A DNA stretch of 15,897 bases from CAZIVE01 sp964542435 (lineage in GTDB: Bacteria; Bacteroidota; Bacteroidia; Bacteroidales; Tannerellaceae): NCBI GenBank assembly GCA_964542435.1, contig CAZIVE010000062.1, positions 1-15,897 of the forward strand, in the 5' to 3' direction. A model generated the notes under the pieces. That model had not been told where the DNA came from, did no database searches, and worked only from the letters and a program-made list of their open reading frames with translations. Positions within the stretch are counted from its first letter, which is position 1. Each line of letters opens with the position of its first letter. This document shows positions 6,105 through 13,500 of the stretch, piece after piece. The position numbers were made by a program, and so were the translations under genes.

Positions 6105-6500
6105 ATGGCAATGAAACAAATTTTTATGACTCTTGTAGCGGGAGTGTTGTTGATTTCATGTAGTCCTACCAAAAACGAAGGTGTCGTTGGCAATACTACG
6201 GATAAACATGGTTGTCAAATAACAGCAGGCTATACATGGAGTGAGATAAGGAAAGATTGCATCCGCCTTTTTGAAGATGCACAATGCATCGGTTCAATTC
6301 GTGAGGGCAGTAGCCTGCTGAATGTATATGTCGTATTTTCTTCGGACAAATCAAAGGCTGAGTTGTTTTTCCCCAGTTCCAAGAACAATCCTATATTGAT
6401 TATCGATGGTAATCAATGGAAGGGAAATGGATATGTCCTTTCCAAATCGGCTGACAAATACACCCTAACGAAAGACGGCAAAGAAATAAGCCTGCAATAA
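6105..6500 (+). CDS. Small putative lipoprotein, function unknown
   Basis: A 131-residue protein with a lipoprotein signal peptide: MAMKQ, a hydrophobic core (about 6-17) and the lipobox LISC with the lipidated Cys at residue 19. It should therefore be anchored in the inner or outer membrane, facing the periplasm or surface. The mature part has a conserved-looking core GCQITAGYTWSEIRKDC (about 35-52), two further Cys residues (about 36 and 52), and strand-rich C-terminal sequence ending ADKYTLTKDGKEISLQ, suggesting a small beta-rich fold. I do not recognise a named domain. An alternative start at the second ATG (6111) would only shorten the signal peptide by two residues. It is a single gene, 15 bases or more beyond any shared promoter with its neighbours, and the sequence upstream is cut by the assembly gap. 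It seems more A+T-rich than the flanking genes. Confidence 0.75.
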   Translation: MAMKQIFMTLVAGVLLISCSPTKNEGVVGNTTDKHGCQITAGYTWSEIRKDCIRLFEDAQCIGSIREGSSLLNVYVVFSSDKSKAELFFPSSKNNPILIIDGNQWKGNGYVLSKSADKYTLTKDGKEISLQ

Positions 6501-6701
6501 GACATTGGCTGTCCTGCTCTCAAAATGGGAATAAATCTCCTCTATGGGAATAAACAAAGCGTATGTACTCAGGCGGTTTGTGCGCTTCGTCTTTCATTTT
6601 GCAGTACATGCCCAATAGGCTGTAAGAAACAACGATGGATAATATGCTTATCATCTCTACGTTTCGATTCGTCCAAAAGGTTGAAATAAACGAGAAAAAT
6701 G

Positions 6702-6732
6702 TTTGTTTATAAAATAAACTTCTTTAAATTTG
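6702..6732 (+). promoter_or_regulatory. Promoter of the membrane protein/winged-helix pair
   Basis: TTTG (6702-6705), a 19-base spacer and TAAATTTG (6725-6732) are a perfect match to the Bacteroidota promoter consensus, 28 bases before the ATG. This is the best promoter in the window. Confidence 0.8.
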
Positions 6733-6760
6733 CAAAGTCAACCTATAAATACGAAAGACA

Positions 6761-7348
6761 ATGGAAGGTGCGAATTTTAACGAGAAAGAGAGTCTGAATC
6801 TGATAGCGAGTATGATTGCCAAGACGCAGGAGCGTTTTCAATCTAATGGCGTGACCTTTATCATCTCGGGTTACGTAACAGTCATCATCTCTCTGATTGT
6901 CTATTTTTCTCTTCGTGCAACGGGCGATCCCGACTACAATTTCCTTTGGTTCCTGATACCGGTTTGTGGATATTCGCTTTTCTATTTTCTGGAGTACCGT
7001 AAAGAGCGGGAGAAGCCGGTGCATACCTTCATCGATTCCATGGTGGCGAAGATCTGGATCGTCTTTGGAGTTGTCGTGATGCTGTTGATGTTCACCTCGT
7101 TTATCACGTCTCTTCCCATTCTCTTCATCATCTCTTTGCTGATCAGTGCCGGAACGGCGTTGACAGGATTGGTGATCCGTTATCCGCTGATCGCGACTGT
7201 CGGATTCATCGGCACATTCCTTTCTCTGGCTTGTCTGTTCGTGCCCGATTATCTGATGCAGATTCTGGTCTTTGCCCTCATCTTTCTGATCATCCATGTG
7301 ATTCCGGGACATGTCCTGTATTCCAGATATAAAAAATCTACCCGTTGA
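6761..7348 (+). CDS. Conserved six-helix membrane protein
   Basis: A 195-residue integral membrane protein with a cytoplasmic-looking N-terminus (MEGANFNEKESLNLIASMIA, amphipathic) and six hydrophobic helices at about 31-51, 60-78, 97-117, 118-138, 142-160 and 165-185. It ends in a basic tail, HVIPGHVLYSRYKKSTR, which looks like a conserved family signature. I recognise the arrangement, a membrane protein followed at once by a small winged-helix regulator, as a recurrent Bacteroidota pair, but no biochemical function is known to me. The following regulator gene starts two bases after its stop codon, so the two are translated together. It may act as a membrane sensor or as the target of its partner; that is inference. 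Confidence 0.8.
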   Translation: MEGANFNEKESLNLIASMIAKTQERFQSNGVTFIISGYVTVIISLIVYFSLRATGDPDYNFLWFLIPVCGYSLFYFLEYRKEREKPVHTFIDSMVAKIWIVFGVVVMLLMFTSFITSLPILFIISLLISAGTALTGLVIRYPLIATVGFIGTFLSLACLFVPDYLMQILVFALIFLIIHVIPGHVLYSRYKKSTR

Positions 7349-7350
7349 TC

Positions 7351-7662
7351 ATGCTGCAACCCTTGAATCCCATCATCCATTCCGAGCTTCGACTTTCCGT
7401 CATGTCGTTGCTGCTGGGCGTTGAAAAGGCCGATTTCACATGGCTTCGGCAGCAAACCGACGCCACGTCAGGCAATATGAGTGTGCAGATCGAGAAGCTC
7501 CGCGAAGCTGGATATATTAAGGTGAAGAAGACCTACCGCGGGAAAATGCCCTGTACTATCTGCAGCATTACGCAGAAAGGCCGTGATGCCTTTGCTGAAT
7601 ATGTGGAAGCCTTGAAAAGCTATATCGCCCTGCCGCAGGGAGATCAACCGAAAGAGAAGTAG
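7351..7662 (+). CDS. Winged-helix DNA-binding transcriptional regulator
   Basis: A 103-residue protein that is a single winged-helix domain of the small MarR-like type (PF13601-like). It opens with LNPIIHSELRLSVMSLLL (first helix), continues with FTWLRQQTDATSGNMSVQIEKLREAGYI (helix-turn-helix, about 29-56) and then VKKTYRGKMPCTICSITQKGRDAF (the beta wing and start of the last helix). I chose the ATG at 7351, two bases after the stop of the membrane protein; a TTG at 7345 that overlaps that stop would add only Met-Ile. There is no ligand domain, so sensing may come from the membrane partner. It probably regulates its own operon or the partner's output. The domain call is strong; targets are unknown. 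Confidence 0.88.
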   Translation: MLQPLNPIIHSELRLSVMSLLLGVEKADFTWLRQQTDATSGNMSVQIEKLREAGYIKVKKTYRGKMPCTICSITQKGRDAFAEYVEALKSYIALPQGDQPKEK

Positions 7663-7716
7663 ATTCGCTGTTTCCTCCAGTTGCTGCTCCACTGCCATTT
7701 ATTCCATTTTCTCAGA

Positions 7717-7833
7717 ATTTTGACAACGGGATTTCCGTTTCAAAATCTTCAAAACCGAAGTCGATTTCACCCGATTTCGTCTTTTTTATATGCTCTTTTC
7801 CCGATTTTGACAAGGGAATGTCCGTTGTCAAAA
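7717..7833. repeat. Two related palindromes (ATTTTGACAA family)
   Basis: The palindrome at 7717-7746 (ATTTTGACAACGG, loop GATTT, CCGTTTCAAAAT) and that at 7804-7833 (ATTTTGACAAGGG, loop, TCCGTTGTCAAAA) resemble each other and each can fold on itself; TTTTGACAA/TTGTCAAAA in the second is a perfect 9-bp arm. They stand in the convergent spacer between the winged-helix gene and the Nudix gene, so they could end transcription on both sides, but strong T-runs are missing. The rest of the 256-base spacer holds no gene I can support. Confidence 0.55.
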
Positions 7834-7918
7834 AACGATGTTTTGAATGCGACCTTGCCAAGGTTATGCGGATAAGGAATCCAATCCATGGTTGCCTAAT
7901 CCAAATAGGGGATGTTTT

Positions 7919-8317
7919 TTATTTCTGTAAAACCGCGATGATTTTCCGGTCGGCGGCGGCAAAATCCAAGGCGGACAGGTCGGCCAGCTTCATCCAGCGA
8001 TAACTCTCGTGTTCTTTTAAAAGAAAATGAGGATCGGCAAGCCGGCATTGATAGGCGGCGAGCGTGATGGAAAAATCGGGATAATCGTGATGAACCGTAC
8101 AGATCTTTCTGTCGATCACCACATCCATGTCGAGCTCTTCGTGCAGTTCGCGCTGCAACGCCTGCGGTTCTGTCTCTCCCGGTTCTATTTTTCCGCCCGG
8201 AAACTCAAACTTTTCGGATGTATAGGCGAAACGCGTCCGTGCGCGTTGCGTACAGAAATAACGCTCTCCGTCGGTGACAACGGCAGCCACAACCTCATAA
8301 TGCGGGTTTACACACAT
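7919..8317 (-). CDS. MutT-like Nudix hydrolase
   Basis: A 132-residue Nudix pyrophosphohydrolase, probably cleaning the nucleotide pool (8-oxo-dGTP or a modified CTP/dCTP). The Nudix box is seen at 42-64: G42-KIEPG-E48-TEPQALQ-R56-E57-LH-E60-E61-L-D-M, matching GX5EX7REUXEEXGU except that the late Gly is Asp63. The metal-binding glutamates 57, 60 and 61 are present. The preceding FEFPGGKIEPGET is characteristic of the MutT/NudG branch, and the length fits. Its start overlaps the end of the antiporter gene by 10 bp, so it is the third gene of a coupled operon. Substrate preference cannot be read from the sequence. Confidence 0.92.
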   Translation of the reverse strand: MCVNPHYEVVAAVVTDGERYFCTQRARTRFAYTSEKFEFPGGKIEPGETEPQALQRELHEELDMDVVIDRKICTVHHDYPDFSITLAAYQCRLADPHFLLKEHESYRWMKLADLSALDFAAADRKIIAVLQK

Positions 8318-9258
8318 ATCAGATAGGTGACGTAGGCGATGTAGCTGATGATGAGGATGACGCCTTCGGGACGCGTGATGGTGCGTTCTTTATAGATCAG
8401 ACTGAACAGATAGAGCAGAACGCTGGAACCGATGAGCGTAAGCATATCGACATTGGAGATGACGGAAGCGTTGAGCGGACTGATGGTCGCACTGCATCCG
8501 AGGATCAAGAAAATGTTGAAGATGTTCGATCCGATGACATTTCCGATTGCCATATCCGGATTGTTCTTCCGAGCTGCTACAATGGACGTGGCCAGTTCGG
8601 GAAGCGATGTTCCTCCGGCTACGATCGTCAGACCGATGATCGCGTCGCTCACACCCAAGCTTCGGGCAATGGCGGACGCTCCGTTCACGAAGATCTCGCC
8701 GCCGAAGATCAAGGCAGCCAATCCTCCCACGATCCATACGATCGATTTCCAAGTCTTCATCTCTTTCACTTCCGTTTCTGATTCCTCGTTGTGCTTATGT
8801 GCAATAGCAAAAGTATAACTGAGGAAGATGGCGAAGAAGCAGAGCAGTACCAAACCGTCGCTTCTCGTCAGCAGATCGGCATGGCCGTTTCCGAATAGGA
8901 TATCATAGGAGAAGATGAAGAGTACGACGGACGCAAGGATGGAAAGCGGGATCTCATGACTCATCGTACCTTTTGTGACTCTGATAGGAGCGATCACAGC
9001 GGTACAGCCGACAATCATCAGGGCATTGAAGATATTGCTTCCGACGATGTTGCCGACAGCGATGCCGTCACTTCCCTTCAAAGCGGAGATGACGCTAACG
9101 ACCAGTTCCGGTGTGGAGGTGCCGAAAGCCACGATTGTCAAGCCGATGACCAGTGATGAGATGTTGAAACGGCGTGCTACTGCTGAAGCACCGTCAGTAA
9201 GACAGTTGGCGCCCAGCAGGATCAGTGCAAGCCCAACGAGGAGAAATAGGATGGCCAT
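8308..9258 (-). CDS. Calcium/sodium antiporter (CaCA family, YrbG-like)
   Basis: An inner-membrane cation/Ca2+ exchanger that probably uses the sodium gradient to expel calcium. The 316-residue protein has about ten transmembrane helices in two homologous halves. The two alpha-repeats that form the ion path are plain: GLTIVAFGTSTPELVVSV with IAVGNIVGSNIFN (about 39-78) and GLTIVAGGTSLPELATSI with MAIGNVIGSNIFN (about 209-248). The key acidic residues Glu51 and Glu221 are both present. A short charged loop (about 154-170, HKHNEESETEVKEMK) joins the halves. The length is normal for the bacterial YrbG-type family. Its ATG overlaps the stop codon of the DUF3127 gene (TAATG), and its own end overlaps the Nudix gene by 10 bp. 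Whether the physiological ions are Na+/Ca2+, K+ or H+ is not shown by sequence. Confidence 0.93.
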   Translation of the reverse strand: MAILFLLVGLALILLGANCLTDGASAVARRFNISSLVIGLTIVAFGTSTPELVVSVISALKGSDGIAVGNIVGSNIFNALMIVGCTAVIAPIRVTKGTMSHEIPLSILASVVLFIFSYDILFGNGHADLLTRSDGLVLLCFFAIFLSYTFAIAHKHNEESETEVKEMKTWKSIVWIVGGLAALIFGGEIFVNGASAIARSLGVSDAIIGLTIVAGGTSLPELATSIVAARKNNPDMAIGNVIGSNIFNIFLILGCSATISPLNASVISNVDMLTLIGSSVLLYLFSLIYKERTITRPEGVILIISYIAYVTYLICV

Positions 9259-9662
9259 TAGAAGGGCAGATCGTCAGATGAACCGGTTTCTGTGCCGGGT
9301 GCGGCAGGAGCTGCGTTTCCAAGATTGGATGCTACGGAAGAAGCGTAAGCCATTGGATCGGCAGGCGCAGCGGCTTGTTGTGTCGTCTGATTACCGCGAT
9401 CCACTTTCCATGCGCTGATGGTGTTGAACCAGCGTCCATTGTATTCGTGAGCGTCGATATCTATAGAAACAGTGACCTCTTCACCCTCTTTGATGGCTGC
9501 ATTGGCGATACGGTCTGCTCCGAAAAGCTGGAAACAGATCTTCTTGGGAAATTGCTCATGTGTCTCTAAAACATATTCCTGCTTTTTCCATTCTTTTCCA
9601 CTACTCTTGCTCATTCCTCCCTGTTCCGGAAGTACAGTTACTATCTTTCCTACTATGTCCAT
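9258..9662 (-). CDS. DUF3127 protein, OB-fold with SSB-like C-terminal tip
   Basis: A 134-residue Bacteroidota protein of the DUF3127 family. Residues 1-88 form a compact beta-rich domain (MDIVGKIVTVLPEQGG, then KEWKKQEYVLETHEQFPKKI, ending in GRWFNTISAWKV), in line with an OB fold. A flexible tail rich in Ala, Pro, Gln and Ser (about 92-128) leads to the acidic end S-D130-D131-L-P-F134. This is the same design as single-stranded DNA-binding protein, whose DDIPF-like tip recruits DNA repair and replication enzymes. It therefore probably binds nucleic acid and partner proteins, but this has not been shown for the family as far as I know. It is the first gene of an operon with the antiporter and Nudix hydrolase. 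No clean promoter was found in the 130 bases upstream. Confidence 0.85.
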   Translation of the reverse strand: MDIVGKIVTVLPEQGGMSKSSGKEWKKQEYVLETHEQFPKKICFQLFGADRIANAAIKEGEEVTVSIDIDAHEYNGRWFNTISAWKVDRGNQTTQQAAAPADPMAYASSVASNLGNAAPAAPGTETGSSDDLPF

Positions 9663-9792
9663 GAGATATTATTTTATTCTTTTCGAATGCGAATGTAAGG
9701 CTTTTAATTGAAATGGGATCTTTTCTTCTCTTAAATTATTCTTTACTGCAATTCTATTGGTGCAAAATGAGCCTATAGCTGAATTTGTTTCG

Positions 9793-9800
9793 TATATTTG
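9793..9800 (+). promoter_or_regulatory. -7 element of the plug protein-tamB-tamL operon
   Basis: TATATTTG matches TAnnTTTG. The start point would fall near 9806, which excludes the upstream TTG at 9798 as translation start and supports the ATG at 9831. A -33 TTTG at the proper distance is missing. Confidence 0.5.
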
Positions 9801-9830
9801 CATGGAGTAAAAATTAAACCCTTTTTTGAG

Positions 9831-10508
9831 ATGAAAACCATGAAGTTGTTTTTGATGATCTCTATCCTTTTTAGTTGTGGAGCTGTCGTTGCACAGACCG
9901 CAAAGCCTGACACGTTGTCCGGAATTTTACGTACAGCGGACCAAAAAGTTGCCAAGCGCATTCCTGTTACCTTAGGTAAAGTGACCAAAAAGACCAGTAG
10001 CAACGGTGTGTTTGAATTCCCTAATGCCAATCTGCAGGACACGCTCAAGGTGTGGTCTGCAAAAGAAAAGAAACAGTATGCCATTCCTGTCAATGGCTAT
10101 AACTATCTCACCGTCACGCTGAAGAATGGAGCCTTCGATACGAAGGGCGGCGAAGCTCCTGATCCGGAATTGCAGAAGATCTTGGAACGCGAACATTCGA
10201 AGATGATCAGTTCGGACAAGATGGATCGTGCACAGATTCAGAAGCTGCATTGCGAGGATCTCTATTGTGTGCTGCAGCACATGAGTGGCGTACATGTCAA
10301 CGGAACGGCCGTGAATATCCGTGCGAGCATGTCGTTCAATAGTGGTACGGATCCGCTGATCGTCGTGGATGGCATTCCGATGCAGGATATCAGCATCCTT
10401 GGGGCATTGCCCATTCAGACCATCGAAGAGGTGACTGTGCTGAAGGATGGTGCCGAATATGGTGCTCGTGGTGCAAACGGCGTAATCAAGATTAAGACGG
10501 CCAAATAG
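9831..10508 (+). CDS. Secreted carboxypeptidase-like/TonB plug domain protein without barrel
   Basis: A 225-residue exported protein. A signal peptide (MKTMKLFLMISILFSCGAVVAQ, cleavage near 20-22) is followed by a carboxypeptidase-regulatory-like beta sandwich (about 28-98, with GILRTADQKVAKRIPVTLG and SSNGVFEFPN), a linker, and a TonB receptor plug domain (about 133-225). The plug shows the SusC features DPLIVVDGIPM (about 174-184), the strand IEEVTVLKDGAEYGARGANG (about 199-218) and ends at GVIKIKTAK, exactly where a SusC protein would begin its 22-strand barrel. No barrel follows: the next gene is tamB, 22 bases later. It is therefore a complete small protein, not an obvious truncation, and cannot form a channel. 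It may act in the periplasm as a plug-like adaptor or TonB decoy. The start at ATG 9831 is chosen over a TTG at 9798 because of the promoter position and the signal peptide. Confidence 0.85.
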   Translation: MKTMKLFLMISILFSCGAVVAQTAKPDTLSGILRTADQKVAKRIPVTLGKVTKKTSSNGVFEFPNANLQDTLKVWSAKEKKQYAIPVNGYNYLTVTLKNGAFDTKGGEAPDPELQKILEREHSKMISSDKMDRAQIQKLHCEDLYCVLQHMSGVHVNGTAVNIRASMSFNSGTDPLIVVDGIPMQDISILGALPIQTIEEVTVLKDGAEYGARGANGVIKIKTAK

Positions 10509-10530
10509 CTTTGTCGAAGTGGAAATGTAG

Positions 10531-13500
10531 ATGATGAAGAGGTATGTAAAAGCGATTGGGATCGTAATTCTTATTCCGTTTGCCATTGTTATTCTTTCGG
10601 CAATAGCTCTTTACATACCTTTTGTACAGCAGGCCGCTGTCAACTGGCTCACGGCTTCTGCGGGTAAAGCCACTGGAATGAAGGTCCGTATCGGTGCAGT
10701 GCGTCTCGCTTTTCCTCTTTCCTTATCGCTTCATGATGTAGAAGCGATCCGGCTTCCCAAGGATACCTTGCTCGAGTTGGACCGCCTTATCCTCGATGTG
10801 CAGCTGCGTCCGCTTTTCGACAAACAGGTCAAGACGAATGCCCTCGAAGTGAAGGGCGCGCAGATCAACACCTTCGATATGATCGACGGAATGATCCTCA
10901 AGGGATACGTTGGAAGTCTTTCTGCCAAGGTGGAGAATGCCGATCTGAACAGACAGCTGGCGTGGCTGAAGAATGGCAAGCTGAGCGATGCCAACGTCAC
11001 CTTGCAGATGATCGATACGACCATCGTGGATACTTCCAAGACCATCATCCAATGGAAGATCGCTCTCGACAAACTGCAACTCAACAACTCTTCGATGCTG
11101 GTCGCCATGCCTTCGGATTCCATCTGGTTCCGGGCGCGTATCGGAAATGGAAAGGTGACCGATCTGAATGCAGATCTCTTTACCAACAGCTATAAGATCG
11201 ACAAAATCAGACTGGACCAATCGGCCATTCAATATGACGGCAGTCTGAGTCGTCCCACGAAAGGGATCGATCCTTCGCATATCCGCATCATGAACATCAT
11301 GGCGGAGGTGAACCGCTTCTTTTATAACGAGAAACTGATGTATGGAACGCTCCAGTCGTTCGACGGTGTGGAACGAAGCGGACTTCATATCACGTCGATC
11401 ACTGGTTCCTTCCAGGATGACAGTGTCCGTTTCTCTCTGCCCGATCTCAAGCTGACGACGCCCTATTCCAAGGCGGCTCTTTCTCTTGACATGCCTTGGC
11501 ATTCGATCGATGAGGACAATTCGGTGGAGCAGTTGGCTGTCGCTTTCAATGCTTCGCTGGGAAAGAACGATCTGCTGACGGCTCTTGGTCCTATGGCGAA
11601 GGATTTCCGTGTGGCGTTCCCAACAAAGCCGGTGACCTTGTCCGCGCAGGTCAGAGGTAATATGAAATCACTCACGTTGAACCGTATCTATGGCGATCTG
11701 CCCGGCGTGGTCCGCATGGAATTGTCCGGACAGATGACCAATGTGGCGGATAGCGTACGACGTGCGGGTTCTTTCCGATTCTTTGCCGAAGCAGGTGAGC
11801 TTAACTTCTTGCTCGATATGCTGCCGAAAGAGGATCGCGGCATGTATCATATTCCTTATGGCATGAAACTGACCGGCACGGCTGCCATGAAGAATCAGGA
11901 TTATACTACCGATATGACGCTCGCGGAAGGAAGTGGCAGGGCACAGTTGAAAGGACATTACAACTCCAAATCGGTGGATTACTCAGCAGACTTGAAGGTG
12001 GACAGTCTCGAACCGGTCCATTTCATGCCGAAGGATTCGCTCTATTGGCTTGCTGCCACCGTCAAGGTGGATGGCCACGGCACCGATTTTTATTCTCCGA
12101 GGACACAGATCCATTTTGATGGAAAGGTGGACAACGTACGCTACGGCACTTCGTCGTTGTCGGATATCTCTTTGAAGGGTTCTCTGGAGAAAAACCATCT
12201 GCTGGTTGATTTCAGCAGCAGTTATCCTTTGGCGGATATGGTGGCGTCACTCGATGCAACTGTCACAAGAAAGAAATTCGACGGCTTCATGACCGCCGAT
12301 GTGAAGAAACTGGATCTCTTTGGACTTCATTTCACGGAGAGTCCGTTCTCGACAGGTTTCCAACTCTATGCGGAAGCCAAGAGCGATATGAAGGAAAATC
12401 ACGATGTGGATATGACTCTGGGTAACTGGGAACTGACCATCGGAGAAGAAAATTACGAACCGAAGACGCTGACGTTGCTGGCTCGCAGTCATCGTGACAC
12501 GACACGCGTCTCCTTCCATGTGGGCGACTTGGGTATCGAACTGACAGGCAATGAAGCGTTACCGGTGCTTTCGAATAAGCTTCTGAAGGTGTCGGACGAG
12601 GTGATGACGGAACTGCAGCGCGACACGATGATCAATGTCTCTGCCATTCGTCCGCTGCTTCCGGACATGGACTTGGCCGTTTCTATCGGAAAGGATAATC
12701 CGCTTTACAATACGCTTCGCGAATATGGCATCGACTACAGCAGCTTTGCCATGACAGGATCTACCTCTTCCGAGACCGGCATCACGCTCAACGCCCATCT
12801 TTACGATATGGTTCGCGATACGTTGCGGTTGGATTCCATCACGGCCAATATCTGGCAGGATTCTACACACATGCACTACATGGCGGAGGTCAAGAAGAAC
12901 TGGTATCGACGACAGACGCCTTTCCATGCGGGTATCGAAGGAAATATCATGGATAACTACATCGATGCGCGCGTCCATTACGACGATTGGCAGGAACGTC
13001 CCGGCATCGACATCGGAGCGGTGATCCGAAAGGTTCCCGGCGGATTCCATATCCATTTCACGCCCGATGAACCTGTGCTTGCCTTCCGCAAGTTCAAGAT
13101 TAATGCGGACAACTATCTGATGTATCGGAATCTGAAGGACATCGAGGGCAATGTCTTGATGAAGGGAAATAACAATGTCTCGGTCTGGCTCCATTCGATG
13201 CAGGAGGAGGGAAGCAAATATCCGGTGCTTCACGCCGAGTTCAACCAGGTGGACTTGGGACGACTGTCGGCTTCATTCAATACCTATCTGCCACAGATGA
13301 ACGGTATTTTGAGTGCCGATCTGCAATATGCACCCGACGAGAAGAGTTTTATGTTCGTCGCGGATATGAACGTGGACAATCTGATTTACGAAGGTGGACG
13401 CGTGGGCGAGATGATGCTCAATGCCGTCTATTTGCCTCTTGGCAACGGACAGCATCAGGCCGATATCCACATGTCGCGCGACCGGAAGGAAATTCTGGCA

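Noticed and set aside
5856..6119. Open frames through the N-run
   Set aside because: The gap is of unknown real length, so the frame across it is meaningless.
4502..6621. CCAATAGGCT repeated at 4502-4511 and 6612-6621
   Set aside because: A single 10-mer shared by two spacers 2.1 kb apart, with no further similarity around it; chance is enough to explain it.
7345..7350. TTG start of the winged-helix gene
   Set aside because: It overlaps the previous stop codon and adds two residues only; the ATG at 7351 is the more usual start.
9798..9830. Upstream TTG start that would lengthen the plug protein by 11 residues
   Set aside because: It overlaps the -7 box, and would put a Lys/Phe-rich stretch before the signal peptide. 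The ATG at 9831 begins a normal signal peptide.
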